This document shows positions 26,046 to 36,589 of a stretch of DNA of 64,000 nt, in pieces. Source of the DNA: Eucalyptus grandis. Lineage: Eukaryota > Streptophyta > Magnoliopsida > Myrtales > Myrtaceae. Within the stretch, counting starts at the first letter, position 1; each line of letters starts with the position of its first letter. The notes under the pieces are model-generated. The model had not been told where the DNA came from, did not search any database, and saw only the letters and a list, made by a program, of their open reading frames with translations. A program made the position numbers and the translations under genes. The stretch spans positions 57,652,561 through 57,716,560 of the forward strand of contig NC_052618.1 in assembly GCF_016545825.1 (NCBI RefSeq). Direction: 5' to 3'.

Positions 26046-27401
26046 TGATTTTCTTAGTTGGTCCATAGATTCTGCTCTCTGCTCCGTGTGTTCTAGTGTG
26101 CAATTGTCCTCCTTCTGGACGCATGGTCCTTTGCCATGTTTGTTAGTGTTGATTGTTTGAATCCGGGGTCTTGATTCGTCATTCGGATTTCTTGAATGTG
26201 TTGGGATGATTTTTCATTGATGTGTTGGGCTTTCAGAGAGGACTGCATATAGTGTGTAATCTTATTATCAGATTCAGTATAGTGAAGATTAAGCTTTATT
26301 AATTCGGTGAAGTGTAGTGCTGCAGCTGCTTGAGAAGATGCTTGGGGCCAGTTTTAATTGATATGAAACTGTGGCTCTGTTTTTCCCAAAACAAGGGGTC
26401 GTCTCATGGTGTATCCTGGCATCAATTCGCAAACTAGATGACGAAATATCATTTTTTAACAAAACCTTGCCACACGTAAAAGCGATAATAATACAAATGA
26501 TCCATAAACTTTGAATTAATGTTAAATGTGATCATTGAATTTTTAATTTATTCAACGTGGTTCTGAACTTTATTCTAATGTGTAACGAGATCTGAACTTT
26601 TAATTCGTTCAATATTGTCCATGAGCTTTTAATACACATTAAATTTAGTCTCTGAACTATACGAAAATGTTTAATGTTATATTTTTATTAATTCGAATTC
26701 GGGGATAATATTGAATATTTATGTATAGTATATAAACTAACTTGATTGAATATTGTAAAAATTGAGGAATCATATTGAATAATTTAGAAATTCACTAATT
26801 GCGTTGCAAATTGAGTTATAGTTTAGAGATCATATTGAATAGATTAAATATTCAAGGATGATATTGTAAAGTTAATGAATGATTCGTATTAAAAACAAAA
26901 GGAGAGAGAATAAATCCAAGCCAAAATTGCCATCGTTCCTCAAACTCTGGATGATGAGCCATATTTTCCCCAGCAAATGCAGAAGCGCCACGCATCGACC
27001 ACTCGCTCCCACGGCGCTTACGTGTCCCGTGCTGGTTAGCCAGGTGGAAGTTCGCCAAAAGTAAGCAAGAGAACATCCCACCGCGCGAAAAACATTTTAA
27101 CTCTTTTCAAATTAACTTTTTTGCAGTCCCGCGCAAGACTGTAGCTCGCGAGTTTCTATACCTCGGGCATTTTCTTTGGAATTTTGCCCATTCGCCTCGC
27201 CTGGTTGGGGAGAACAGAGATTTTGTCCGTGGCCCACGGAATAATATAAATTAATTTGATCATTCCTCTGTTTAGATCATCATTTCGTCGAGACCCATTT
27301 GTTGGGATCAGCGCTAAGTGCCGCTATTGATCATAAAGAAAAGCAAGAGTTCGAAAGGCTTTTCGGTAGAGGCGCACCAAGAAGCTCGAGTGAGCACGTC
27401 A
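26046..27401. other. Intergenic: WEB 3' end, foldback element, HMG promoter
   Basis: The WEB 3' untranslated region probably runs to about 26300. A foldback element occupies about 26485-26885. The remaining 500 bases are the promoter and leader of the HMG-box gene, with an AATATAAATT tract near 27243. Nothing else recognised. Confidence 0.5.
26485..26885. mobile_element. Foldback repeat, family B copy 1
   Basis: Tandem-like segments such as CTGAACTTTTAATTCGTTCAATATTGTCC fill the left half. The right half carries the reverse complement style (AGAGATCATATTGAATAGATTAAATATTC). A second copy with the same organisation lies at about 30005-30335. No coding capacity. Confidence 0.5.
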
Positions 27402-28955
27402 ATGGCGAGGGCCAGGAAAAGGGTTCGCGCGACTCGTCGTGCTGCTGATGGAAGCGCATTCCAGAATTGGTATTCGCAGAGCCCGAGTCATTTTGGGCGT
27501 ACATTATTTTTTCACTCTTTCTTTCTTTCTTTCTATTTTTTGCTGTTTGAGTTTTTGTGTGTTGATGCAGCGATACTTGTGGGGAATCGGTGGCAATCGC
27601 TTTGGCCGACATGCACGAGTGCGAAGAACCCAAGAAGGAAGTGAAGAGATTCAGAGGGTTCTGTGGCGTTCTAAAGAGTAACTACGTTGGGGAAGAGAGC
27701 GCCGCCGATCAGCCCAGATCGGCCTTTTGCTTCTTCATGTAATGTCTCAGGCCTCTGTTTGCTTCCACGCTCTGTGTTCTTAAGCAATGCCTGTGTTCTT
27801 AGTTCGGGCTATCGAATGTTTTGCTTTGAGCGTCTTGTTACCTTGCTGAAGTTATTCGGGACGGTGGAAGAGGGCAGGAGCATTTATGGTTTTGCCTTTT
27901 GCTCTATTTGCACGTGGATACTAGGCATATTTGCTTCCAATTTATTAGGGCCGGACGCAGATGTTTGTCGAACATATAAATTCATATTTTTTAGGTGTGA
28001 TGGTTCTTCAGGGAGAGCTTTCTTAGGAACAGAGAGGGTGTACATTCGATTGATGTCGAAAGAGAGGGATTTGAAACATGGAAGAACATGTCCGTCGAGG
28101 TAGCTCCAAACGATACCTTCTTTTAGTCCTATCAATTGGTCTGCATTTTCGATCAACTGGGTTTGTGTTTTTGATTCAGGAGAGGCAACCGTACATCATC
28201 CAGGAGCGAAAGATAGACTCAGTTTACCGGGAAGCTTTGCTTCGAGAGATAAATGATGCATCTGAGGTAATGTATGATTCTTAATCGATTCTGTTCATCG
28301 CTACATCATTTGGCTTCCACTTTGCTGGTCGACATTTTATCCTCCACACGGTTTTGCACCTATTGGTGATAAGTCGTAATATTCAGCTGAAAGATTAAGA
28401 TTTTTAGTTCTCGGAGTAAATGGTATTGTAGAGGAAGAAGTACGGTGGAGTTCCGAGTCATTTTTTTAGAGAGACGGTGCAATTTTGAGGCGACTTGATT
28501 TTCCCAAAGTTTAGTGAACTGTTGTCTTTCTTTACAAGTCCGACAAATGCGAGGAAGTGTTATCACGACCGGTATGTTGTGCTTTTCGGCGTCAGTGGAC
28601 TTACCTGATCCTTGAGATGATGAGACATTGTGACTGGTCACTCTAGAATCTCCACTTCCATGATTGATATACACTTATGAGGTTTCTACGAGCTCCCAAA
28701 TGCTGCTTAAATGTTCTGCAGATGGAAGATGAGGCGGACTCTGCTATGGTTGGGAAATTCGATCTGGTTCGTGAATTTTCTTATGCTAACTTGCGCACAG
28801 AACTCCTCTTCTTTCCCAAGCATGTGCCTTTACAACATCCTCTTCGTAATCAGTCGCAGTTCTATGAAGACTATGAAGATGGTGGCAACGACGATGACGA
28901 TGATGACTCCGGTTGCTTCGAAGCATTCCCTAGCTTCGACACCTATGAATGGTAA
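27402..28955 (+). CDS. Zinc-finger plus HMG-box DNA-binding protein
   Basis: A probable nuclear chromatin protein. Exons: 27402-27469, 27571-27738, 28012-28099, 28180-28266, 28722-28955, all joined in frame. The N-terminus is basic (ARKRVRATRRA). A CX2CX11HXC motif (CDTC...HEC) follows, probably binding zinc. Then DQPRSAFCFFMESF begins one HMG box, which ends around REALLREIN. The tail is acidic (six consecutive Asp). The last exon contains a possible 93-nt intron, 28767-28859 (GT...AG, length divisible by 3): spliced, the protein has 183 residues and reads GKFDLFYEDYED; unspliced it has 214. I favour the spliced form. Skipping the stop via a donor at 28952 to an acceptor at 29076 would give a different C-terminus. 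Resembles Arabidopsis HMGB13/14 types (At5g05330). ATG 27402 is chosen because homology begins there, although the frame is open upstream. Confidence 0.85.
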
Positions 28956-30004
28956 TTCTTCACTATGTTCACTGGCATGAAGCCAACACGTGTGAATCTT
29001 CAGATTTCTCCCCAAGGGCACTACGTACATTCTCTTTAGTCAGCTACTAACTTAATGAAACTCTCTTCAACACTAGGCGAATGGTCCGCTCCTGGGTCGT
29101 TAAGAAAGGTGAAGCTGAAGGTTGATGGCTGTTTCAAAGGTTATCGATCTGGTCGACTTACAAATGACGGTGCTATGAAATGTGGACGCTGCGGAATTTT
29201 GGTGAACTCGCTGTGTTCAGAGAAGGATGAGTCATATTGGCTATTGTAAAGAAACATGGATGTGCATAAGTTTTGTCAGTCGGGAAATTCTTCCACTCAA
29301 ACTTGAAGTCGCTGATCCAATCCTAGAATGATCAAGCTCAGTGCTAAAATCTGTGCTTTATCCCATATCCTACTGTCAAAGTTTGCAGATAAGGTGCATC
29401 TTAGTGGGTGAGGTTCATTGTGTTTCGGTTCGGGTTACAAACCCGAGTAGAATCGTCACAATACCTAATCTTTTAGCTATTACCCGAACCAGAATAAGGC
29501 CTAATCTGAAAAGACTCGAGATTTTCGGTAATGTTCGGATCCGATTGGTTCGTTTGGGGCCAGGTGTTTTTTCGACAGCCCCACATATTAAGAAAAGAAC
29601 GCGTTCGTGCATTTTCGAAGCTAGTTTATGAAAATTGATTTGCGTATTTGGACCGAAAGCATTATTGGACCAAAGATGCTGAGTCAAATGATTATCCATA
29701 ACGAGATGAGTTTCAGCTCAATGACATGCATAGTCAGTTACGTGTTCATTTTCTTTTGTCCTTCGTCCATCAAGTGAGAGTTTCAACTTAGAATTTGCCA
29801 GAGAAAAAGTGGTTAATGCACCAATTGACAGCGCATAATGCGTTGATTATAATGCTTGCATGATATGCATCTCATTTAGTCTTACATGCAATGTGATCGT
29901 TATAATTAACATATATTCTTATCGTGCACTATCATTACTAAAACTTAAATGTGTTAATGCATGTATGATATGTATTCAAATTTTTACTTGCATTGTTTAA
30001 GAAA

Positions 30005-30335
30005 TAAAAAATAATATAAATCGTTCATGAACTTTGATCTAATATATAATATCATCGTCAAATTTTTAATTTATATAGCGTTATCCTTAAATTTTAATTC
30101 GGTATACAATATCATCCTTAAAAATTTGGTATATGTTTAATTTAATTCTCATACTATATGAAAGTGTTCAATATATTCATGAACTTGAATTAATCTAACA
30201 TTTGATATTTTTATGTAGTTTTAGGATTAAATTGAATATTGCGTATTAAACTAAAGATCATAGACTAAATTAAAAGTTCATAAACAATATTATATATCGG
30301 ATCAAAATTTAGAGATAATTTTAGTAAATATCTCT
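30005..30335. mobile_element. Foldback repeat, family B copy 2
   Basis: TCATGAACTTTGATCTAATA on the left and ATAGACTAAATTAAAAGTTCATAAAC on the right read as inverted, diverged arms. The organisation matches the copy at about 26485-26885, so the pair flanks the HMG gene. Confidence 0.5.
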
Positions 30336-30449
30336 TGGAAGAAATTTCCGTTATAGTTTAATTGCGTGTTCTTGTCGCGCTATCCATTCACAAAATATCT
30401 GAAAGGGCCAAAAAACAAGGAACAAAAATGACGAAAGAGGGAGCCGCAG

Positions 30450-30510
30450 CACGTGAGCGGCGAGTGACCGGGCCGGGAAAAGAAGAAAATCAAACCCGTC
30501 ACGTCACGTG
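30450..30510. promoter_or_regulatory. Pair of G-boxes upstream of the HAD-like gene
   Basis: CACGTG occurs at 30450-30455 and at 30505-30510, the second inside GTCACGTCACGTG (an ACGT-core cluster). They lie 256-316 nt before the start codon. G-boxes bind bZIP and bHLH factors (HY5, PIF, ABF). Motif evidence only. Confidence 0.4.
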
Positions 30511-30765
30511 TTATCCACACGTACGGTCGCAATTAAAAATAATCCAATCTACTTTCTTTTCTCTCCCTTTTTTTGTTTTTCTGTTTTTTTCCTTTTCAAG
30601 GAAAAATAGAGAAAGAAAATATTCGAAGCATCAGGCATCGTCACGTAGAGCAGGAGAGAGCCTCCTCCCTCCGATGATGATGATGATCAAATCCTGAACC
30701 TCGCTCGCTCGCTCTGCCGCCGCCGCCACCACCACCACCATCGCCGCCGCCTCTCGCGATCGCCA

Positions 30766-33700
30766 ATGGAGTCTTGCTCCTGCAATTTCGCGAGCTCTTC
30801 TTCCCTGTTGCTCCCTCCGAAGCTCCCGCAGCGCAAGCCGCCCCCGTTCGAGCTCAATCTATCCGTGCGCGTTCCCCTCTCCCTTCTCCTTTCTCGAAAC
30901 AGAATCGCGTCTTGTCGAGTCCGATTTTTTCTGCTCGGTCCGTATTTCGATTCGTTCGTTCGTTCGTCAGTTTTGCTCCTCCTTTTGTTCGCGGCAGAAA
31001 TGGAAGCCGAAGGGCCGGTGTCGGCGGCACCGCCCGGGGATTCGCAGCGCCTGCGGCGGCTCCGAAGATAGCGCCTCCGTCAATGGATTCCCGATCACGC
31101 CTAACAAGTTCTTCATGCAGGAGGTGAGCTAGTTGGTTTAATTTCTTTGCGCTTTTCGAACTGTGTTCCGTTCTTGAGCTGCGCGATTTGTTTCGATGGA
31201 GAAACTGAGCTCGTTCTAGTCATTGGGAAAGAAGAAAGGCTCTTGAGGTCGTACTATGCTGTGCTTATGGTCCTGGTGTATTCTTTTCCTAATTATAAGG
31301 AGGAAATAGAAAGAAAGATTCCGAGGCTGCTTCTGTGTTATGCTTATGATGGTGCTGTGTTTGTTTGTTTGTTTGGGGAAAATTCACACAATAGGTCGTC
31401 CTTTTATGTGCTTGGATGAGCTTGTAATGAATTGATGGTTAACTTGAATAATCTTAGTTCTTCATTGTTAGTGCTCATGGGCTTAGAGAAATTTTATTGG
31501 TCAGCACAAAATTGGTGGATTTTTAGGTGCTCAGAGTACTGTTCTTGATTTTCAGTGTGCAGACGCGCTGGTAAATGTGTTTTGATTTGTTTGTTTGATT
31601 GATTTTGGGGTTGTCAGGCAATTGGAGCGGAATATGGGGAGGGTTTCGAGACATTTAGAGCGGATGGCCCTCTAAAGATGGATGTGGTAGCATTCTCTTG
31701 CTTCTTGTGTAAATTTGTGTCTCTATTTTGTGACTGTTTTGGGTTTTGATGTGCTTTCTCTATGTTTTATAAGCTGTCTTCCTGTGATAGGATTTTCTGA
31801 ACGACAGACTACAAGAAGGGTTTCTTCAACGTATACGATATGCGATGAAACCAGACGAGGCTTACGGGCTTATTTTCTCCTGGGACAATGTGGTGGTAAT
31901 GCTTTTGACTCCAGTCTCGTACATCTATTATCTTGTTGAGATGCTAAATTGATTTGACTAGGGGTGTGATTGGTCGGAATCAGATATGTGGAGCTTTTCA
32001 GTTCATCATTGACTCCTGAATGAATGCTTACTGGTTACTTTCAAACTACTGAATACTATATTTGCGATTCTTCTTTATGATAAAGGTCCCAAAGTTGAAG
32101 GTAAACAGATGGAGTCTATATCAAACATTAAAAACTGAGGAGTTCATATATTTGCATTCCTTAGGTGATTAACATCTCAATAGTTAAGGTTGTAAGTTAT
32201 AATTTTCTCAATACTTGTTCAAGTTCTCACGTATTAAACTTCAATATCAGGTAGACACCCAGTCTCTGAAGTTGAAAGCATTGAAGCAGCTGGCCATTGA
32301 AGAGGGTATATAATACTTCCCCACCAGTATGCCCTAAATATTGTTGGTAGAATAACTTCAGTCTAGGCATTAAGCATCTCTTGGTCATAAATTTGGAGTA
32401 CCATTGGTTAATCATGAGGACTTATGCTTCATGCCTGAAATGGAAGTTCTTAACAAGTTTAAGCAGCAAGTTTGAGGACCATGGTCTAACTTCATGTTTG
32501 TTCTCTTTCTTATGTATATATCAAGAAATATGCGTAAGTAAGGCTTTGGGATGGATTCTGTTAGATAGCCAACCTGTCAATGAGAACTTTCACTGCTTCT
32601 AGAATCAAGGAATCGGTATTTTTGGACGATAGGATTTACTGCAAAATCTGAGTGTGATATTTTTGTGGTATCTTTTACTCTTACAAGTGATCGATAGAAA
32701 TCAAAGTCTTCAATTGACGATAAAAAAAATAAAAAAAAATAAATAATATTTTTTTTCTAGAATGCAGGATGCTGCTTTTGAGAATTTTATGAAGCAGGTG
32801 AAATGAAAATTCAACATATAATTCATTGGCCTTCATTTTGCAGGCAAAGAATTACCTGAGGACATCCGATTACAAAAGCTCATGCTTCATGCAGGTGCTG
32901 ATCACCTTCTACATAAGGTTTGCAATCATGGTCTCCTTTAAAAAAAAATTATTTTCTTGTTGCGTTGGATGATGTGCATCGTTGCCCTCTACTTATCTAC
33001 ATTAATATGGAACAAGAAGGAGAAAAGCGAACAAATATATCTTATGTGGTTGTGCTTGAAGAAATTGCTGAACTTTGCTCTTTTCTCCATGTATGGCCGT
33101 GCCAGTCATGGCAAAATGGAGCATCTATTCATCTAGTTAAAATAGGTTGAAACCTTGAAGGGACGTTGTCGTGGCAGTCTGTTGAATTTTGTGATCACAT
33201 GAGATAAATGATTGAACATGTTAAAATATGCCAGCTCTCTTTATAAATGCGATGCCAATTGGATTTGGAAACTTTCCAGTTTTTAGCAAGTGCAATCTTT
33301 GATCAAATCATGATTACCTTTGACAACTCCCTTGCAAAGTCCTTTGCTTTTGAAGCTGGTGTTTATAGAGGAATTTTATGTTTTATATTCCAAGATGGTG
33401 GTGCATGACAAGCCTTGACAAATTTTCAGGTTTTGCTGTGGGATGGAGAAAGTGAGCAAGATAGATTAAAGTCGAGGCTTGCCCAGTTATATTATGATAA
33501 TCTTCTTGAAGTGAGAGCAAGCTATTGATTTTATTGACATGTTCGTCTCCATGACCATGAGTTAATTGTGATACAATTGATATGTTTTGGCATCCAGCTC
33601 ACAGAACCCATGGAGGGACTGAAAGAATGGATGGATGCAGTACATACGGCTCGTGTCCCTTGTGCTGTTGTTTCTAGTCTGGATCGGAAAACTATGATTG

Positions 33701-34958
33701 AGGCGCTTGACCACTTGAAGCTTACCAAATATTTTCAGGTAGGCAATGGCCTTGCAGTATTTGTTTCTTTTCATGGTGCCGTAAGTGTGATAATCATGAA
33801 CTTGAGCTTGAACTACAAAATTGTCATTTTCTCATGAGCTTCAAAGGCTGAGCAACATTCGATTGCTTTCACTAGTTTCTTTATTATCTATCCACTGAAA
33901 GCCCCAGTACAGGAGCACTATAGAAAAGGTGAAAAAAAGAAGGAAAGAGCAACATTCTCATTCCAAAGCAGGAAAACTCAATGCTGGATTTATCATTGTT
34001 ACAGCAATTATTCTCTGTGTCATCTACAGGCAGTAGTTTCAGAAGAAGATGGCATGGAGTCAATAGCTCATAGATTTCTTTCAGCTGCTTTGAAGGTGCG
34101 TTAAGACATCTGCAATCTACTTTTACAGCATTTGGTTGATTCCAGCTATATAACTCATGGTGTTTTCAGCTCTGGGTGAGCTGTTGTGAGATTGTTGCAC
34201 TACTCATCAGAATTGTTAAAAAGCCAACTAAAAAGTTTAAATTAATAGATTGAGGGAGAAACAACATAAATTTAAGATCCCACCTCTTTGACATGCAAAC
34301 CCGATTAAGAGCTGCAAAAGGGAGGCTCCACATGCAGTGTAAATTATTGAGGAATCTTACTCTGATGCCTAATTCAAACATACAATGGCTTAAACCGACA
34401 AGTTGAGGGGACTACATGAGTATGAGACCCATCAAAATCTATAAACAAACAGAATGGGATATTTTAACAATAACAATGGACTTCTAAATGGGTTTCCGTG
34501 GAACTTTAGGAAGTAAATCTTCCTTATAATCCATTTTATTTGTTGCAGCTGGACCGCAAACCATCGAAGTGTATAGTATTCGAAGATGACCCCAGAGGCG
34601 TAACTGCTGCTCACAACTGTACGATGATGGCCATTGCCTTGATAGGCTCTCACCCAGCGTATGTATCTATTCTATTTCCTAGCAATTTCTCCACTTCATT
34701 TCTCTTCCCGATTCTATCTTCAGATTGGACATAACATAAACAGAACACTATGAGTTTCGGAAGTTGATAGCTGTGAGGCTGTGCAGGTATGATTTGGAGC
34801 AGGCAGATCTTACCGTCGCAAGCTTCAATGAGCTTTCAGTGATTAACCTCCGCAGATTATTCGCCAACAAGGGGTCCACTTTCATGGACTTACAAAAGCA
34901 AATTGCAGAGAGAGAACATCCCAAACGGAAACTCACCGTGGAGGATCCAATTTTTTGA
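30766..34958 (+). CDS. HAD-like hydrolase family protein, probably plastid, catalytic residues missing
   Basis: Eleven exons: 30766-30864, 30998-31123, 31618-31686, 31791-31895, 32251-32305, 32844-32917, 33430-33510, 33598-33738, 34030-34095, 34549-34658, 34787-34958; 365 residues. Residues 1 to about 60 are Ser/Pro/Arg-rich and fit a chloroplast transit peptide. NGFPITPNKFFMQEAIGAEYGEGFETF precedes the HAD fold. Motif I, normally DxDG(V/T), reads FSWDNVVVDT: the nucleophilic Asp is Ser and the Gly is Asn, while the second Asp is kept. Motif II Ser is in VVSSLDR. Motif III, usually GKP, reads GMES, so the Lys is lost. Motif IV is kept as VFEDDPRGV. I therefore infer a non-catalytic or altered member. 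It closely resembles Arabidopsis At3g10970 as I remember it, so the loss is probably a trait of the subfamily. The exon 2 acceptor could instead be at 30970 (in frame). The exact start region is less certain than the rest. Confidence 0.82.
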
Positions 34959-35924
34959 TTAGTTAGTCCAGATAATTTTCCGTAATTAAGCTACTTATAT
35001 CCTCTATTTGCCCACTTCAACGTTGAAATTTCTTTAATTTTTCTTTGTCAGATGAAAAAATATGTAGCCTCTACTCTTTCCGGTTCATGTATCTCAAAGT
35101 TCAGCCAACAGTTACAGCGCATTTACTTCTGTAATAGTATAGGGATTCTCGTCAGTGTATGTAGATCAAAATTGGGTTACGATTCCTCTTGGTTGATTCG
35201 AACTCAAACCATAGACGTGGAGAGCATTCTTGATATCGCGGTGTTGGTGGGATTAACTTTTCGTGAGATCTGTGGATTTCATATTTGCTGATAATCCTTG
35301 CCTAAGCAGCATTCCGTAATAAGTTCGATTGCCGTAGACTCTCCGATAACTTTTCTGGTGAGGCAGACTGAGGAAAGCTTGAAAATGACCTCGAGATTGT
35401 CCTGTTTTACTCCACGAAATCAATTGGTAAATCAGTGTGAGTGGACACTGAAATTTGAAAATTTCGAGGGGACCGTGTCTTCCTTGACAGATGGGAGTGG
35501 TTAACTTATCAAGGTGTTTTTTTAATTGGTAAAATGAAGATGAGTAGGGCAAACGGTGCCGACTATCCCTCTAAGCGTTACTATAAGGCTGCCAAATTTG
35601 CTAATTACTCTGCACCGTCCTCGATCTATAAGGCCCAGATTGGCGAACACCACGCTTACTAAGAAAATGCAACTTTAGTTAATAAACTTTAAATGAAGAT
35701 AATTGCTCAAAAGATTTCATCACATGGTCATCATTGGTCATCAGTTTGATTCATGTCGTGAGCAAATCTCTAAACAAATCATGCCACCTTACTTAATTAT
35801 ACAATATTGAGTATGGAGAGACTTTCTAATTGCTAAATTTTGATAAGGCCGTAAGTAATAGGTGTACGAGGAGTTTGCAAATACTACTTCCCTCTCTTGA
35901 TTCTTTTTTCAAGCGCAAATGGTC

Positions 35925-35976
<52 letters not shown>

Positions 35977-36589
35977 GTAAGTTTAATTATGATTTTCTTA
36001 AATTTAACTATGATCTTATTTATGATATAAAAATACTATTATTCTCATGCCATAATCAGAAAAGCTAACATGATTAAAAAGATCATATAAAATATCTCTA
36101 TTTTACACACCAAATAATCGAAACTCAGATTATTAAGAAATCGCCATAGAAATATATGGATAATTCAGAGACAATGTTGGCTTCATGCTTGATTAGTCTA
36201 TAGCAGATATTTTGCCTAATTATTCATCTATTAACTTCTAAATGGACAAGAGCCGAGGAACTCCATGCATCCTCCCGGTTAAAACGCACTTTCCGATCTC
36301 CCCAAAAAAAGGAGACAATCGCTTCTTTTCTGAGGCGAGGAGAGGAGAGGAGAGGAGAGGAAGCTAGCGGGACCCACCCCGAAGATGATCGAAGCTGACA
36401 TGGCAAGGAACGAGGATGCACGCTCGCTGGGAACGATCTGTCGATCGAAATTACGCTTCCGGATATGCCCCCTTATCTTATCGTCCTCGAATCCCTCCAT
36501 TCCATTCCCGACGAAGCTGACGATGATGGCGGTGGCGGCGGCAATGAACTCCGCACTCGGGTCCTGCTGATTCTTCTGCGCGGTCAAAC
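34959..36589. other. Intergenic between HAD-like gene and UROD
   Basis: Contains the HAD 3' untranslated region, a (TA)22 microsatellite at 35929-35972, a GGAGA tandem (AGGAGAGGAGAGGAGAGG) at about 36341-36361, and the UROD promoter and leader. No gene recognised. Confidence 0.6.
35929..35972. repeat. (TA)22 microsatellite
   Basis: 44 bases of perfect TA, able to extrude a cruciform. It lies midway between two genes and is probably highly variable in length. Confidence 0.95.

Larger units (their letters stand above)
28956..30765. other. Intergenic: HMG 3' end, foldback element, HAD promoter
   Basis: The HMG 3' region contains a possible extra exon starting at 29077. Around 29400-29600 there is a short segment with GGTTCGGGTTACAAACCCGA and dispersed CGAACC/GGTTCG motifs, probably old repeat debris. 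A family B foldback lies at about 30005-30335. Two CACGTG G-boxes at 30450 and 30505 precede the HAD-like gene. No gene recognised. Confidence 0.5.

Noticed and set aside
30774..31127. 117-codon frame at the start of the HAD-like gene
   Set aside because: It reads through a predicted intron in the wrong frame. The conserved sequence before exon 3 (NGFPITPNKFFMQE) is in another frame that joins cleanly to ATG 30766 through the 30865-30997 intron.
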